From contig CAJVPP010001644.1 in assembly GCA_910592005.1 (NCBI GenBank), positions 1-18,734 on the forward strand: a DNA stretch of 18,734 nt. Reading direction: 5' to 3'. The notes under the pieces are model-generated. The model worked only from the letters and a program-made list of their open reading frames with translations. It had not been told where the DNA came from and made no database searches. This document shows, one piece after another, positions 18,595 to 18,734 of this stretch; the stretch's first letter is position 1, and the number at the start of each line of letters is the position of its first letter. The position numbers were made by a program, and so were the translations under genes. This DNA comes from Funneliformis mosseae (taxonomy: Eukaryota; Glomeromycota; Glomeromycetes; Glomerales; Glomeraceae).

Positions 18595-18734
18595 GTTAGA
18601 ATTGATCTGAAAGAGTGCAGGGTCAGTCTTCTATAGTTTAGTTTTTCTTTTCTGTATGAGATTTTCATTTTTTCTTCTTGATATGTATTTTACTTTATAT
18701 TATACTTTTATCATAATAAAGATTATGTGGAACT
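18595..18734 (+). promoter_or_regulatory. Copy C 3' UTR, cut at the window end
   Basis: This matches the 3' UTRs of A and B, including AATAAA at 18715-18720. The G-rich patch is changed from CTGGGGGAGTG to CTGAAAGAGTG, three G-to-A changes in a row. The sequence ends at GTGGAACT, so the right arm of the hairpin and the A tail are not in the window. Confidence 0.75.

Larger units (their letters stand above)
11300..18734 (+). mobile_element. LINE copy C, full-length but cut at the window end
   Basis: This has the same layout as copy B: ORF1 from 11337, ORF2 from 13320 and 3' UTR from 18595. The window stops at GTGGAACT, inside the terminal hairpin, so about 10 bases and the A tail lie outside. 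Distinguishing damage includes a 10-base deletion near 17169, six 1-base losses and many C-to-T or G-to-A stops. Spacing to copy B is regular: homologous points lie about 7.46-7.48 kb apart. Confidence 0.93.

Noticed and set aside
424..18734. LTR retrotransposon, retrovirus-like or pararetrovirus element
   Set aside because: No long terminal repeats, primer-binding site, protease or integrase are seen. APE endonuclease, A tails and 5' truncation are LINE features.

Overview
The window is AT-rich eukaryotic DNA made almost entirely of three tandem, head-to-tail, plus-strand copies of one non-LTR (LINE) retrotransposon. All three copies are decayed. I call them copy A (424-3816, 5' truncated), copy B (3817-11299, full length, about 7.48 kb) and copy C (11300-18734, full length except for about the last 10 bases and the A tail, cut by the window edge). 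No host gene, tRNA, rRNA or CRISPR array is visible. Minus-strand open frames are shadows of plus-strand coding sequence.

Layout. 1-423 is non-coding AT-rich DNA holding an 18-bp direct repeat, a degenerate 19-bp tandem repeat (146-360) and a 52-bp near-perfect palindrome (373-424) that ends where copy A starts. Copy A keeps only the 3' part of ORF2 (from reverse transcriptase motif A onward), the 3' UTR and a 19-A tail. Copies B and C each have a leader of about 40 bases, ORF1, ORF2 overlapping ORF1 by 32 bases in the +1 frame, and a 3' UTR of about 150 bases with AATAAA. Copy B also shows the small terminal hairpin and A tail. Copy C is cut inside the hairpin.

How the parts work together. 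ORF1 (about 672 codons) reads as an RNA-binding protein: two RRM-like folds, then a CCHC zinc knuckle (CX2CX4HX4C). ORF2 (about 1,760 codons) has an APE-type endonuclease (QET, NTYF, GDFN, SRIDY, SDH), a reverse transcriptase (DMSKAYD, QGEV, FMDD, YLGV), a linker with a CX2CX14CX8C pattern, an RNase H (TDGS, E, TDS, VDAMAKDA) and a C-terminal CX2CX8HX3C motif. This is the APE-RT-RNase H layout of I-group LINEs, the group that holds fungal Tad-like elements. Such an element would nick DNA, prime reverse transcription on the nick and integrate.

State. No copy can encode intact ORF2. Most in-frame stops are Trp to TGA/TAG, Gln to TAA/TAG or Arg to TGA, that is C-to-T and G-to-A changes. Nearly all small indels are 1-base losses. 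Each copy has at least one changed key residue.

Organism. AT-rich sequence, the standard code, an I/Tad-like LINE and this protein style suggest a fungus. A glomeromycotan (arbuscular mycorrhizal) genome is my best guess, from impression rather than a search.
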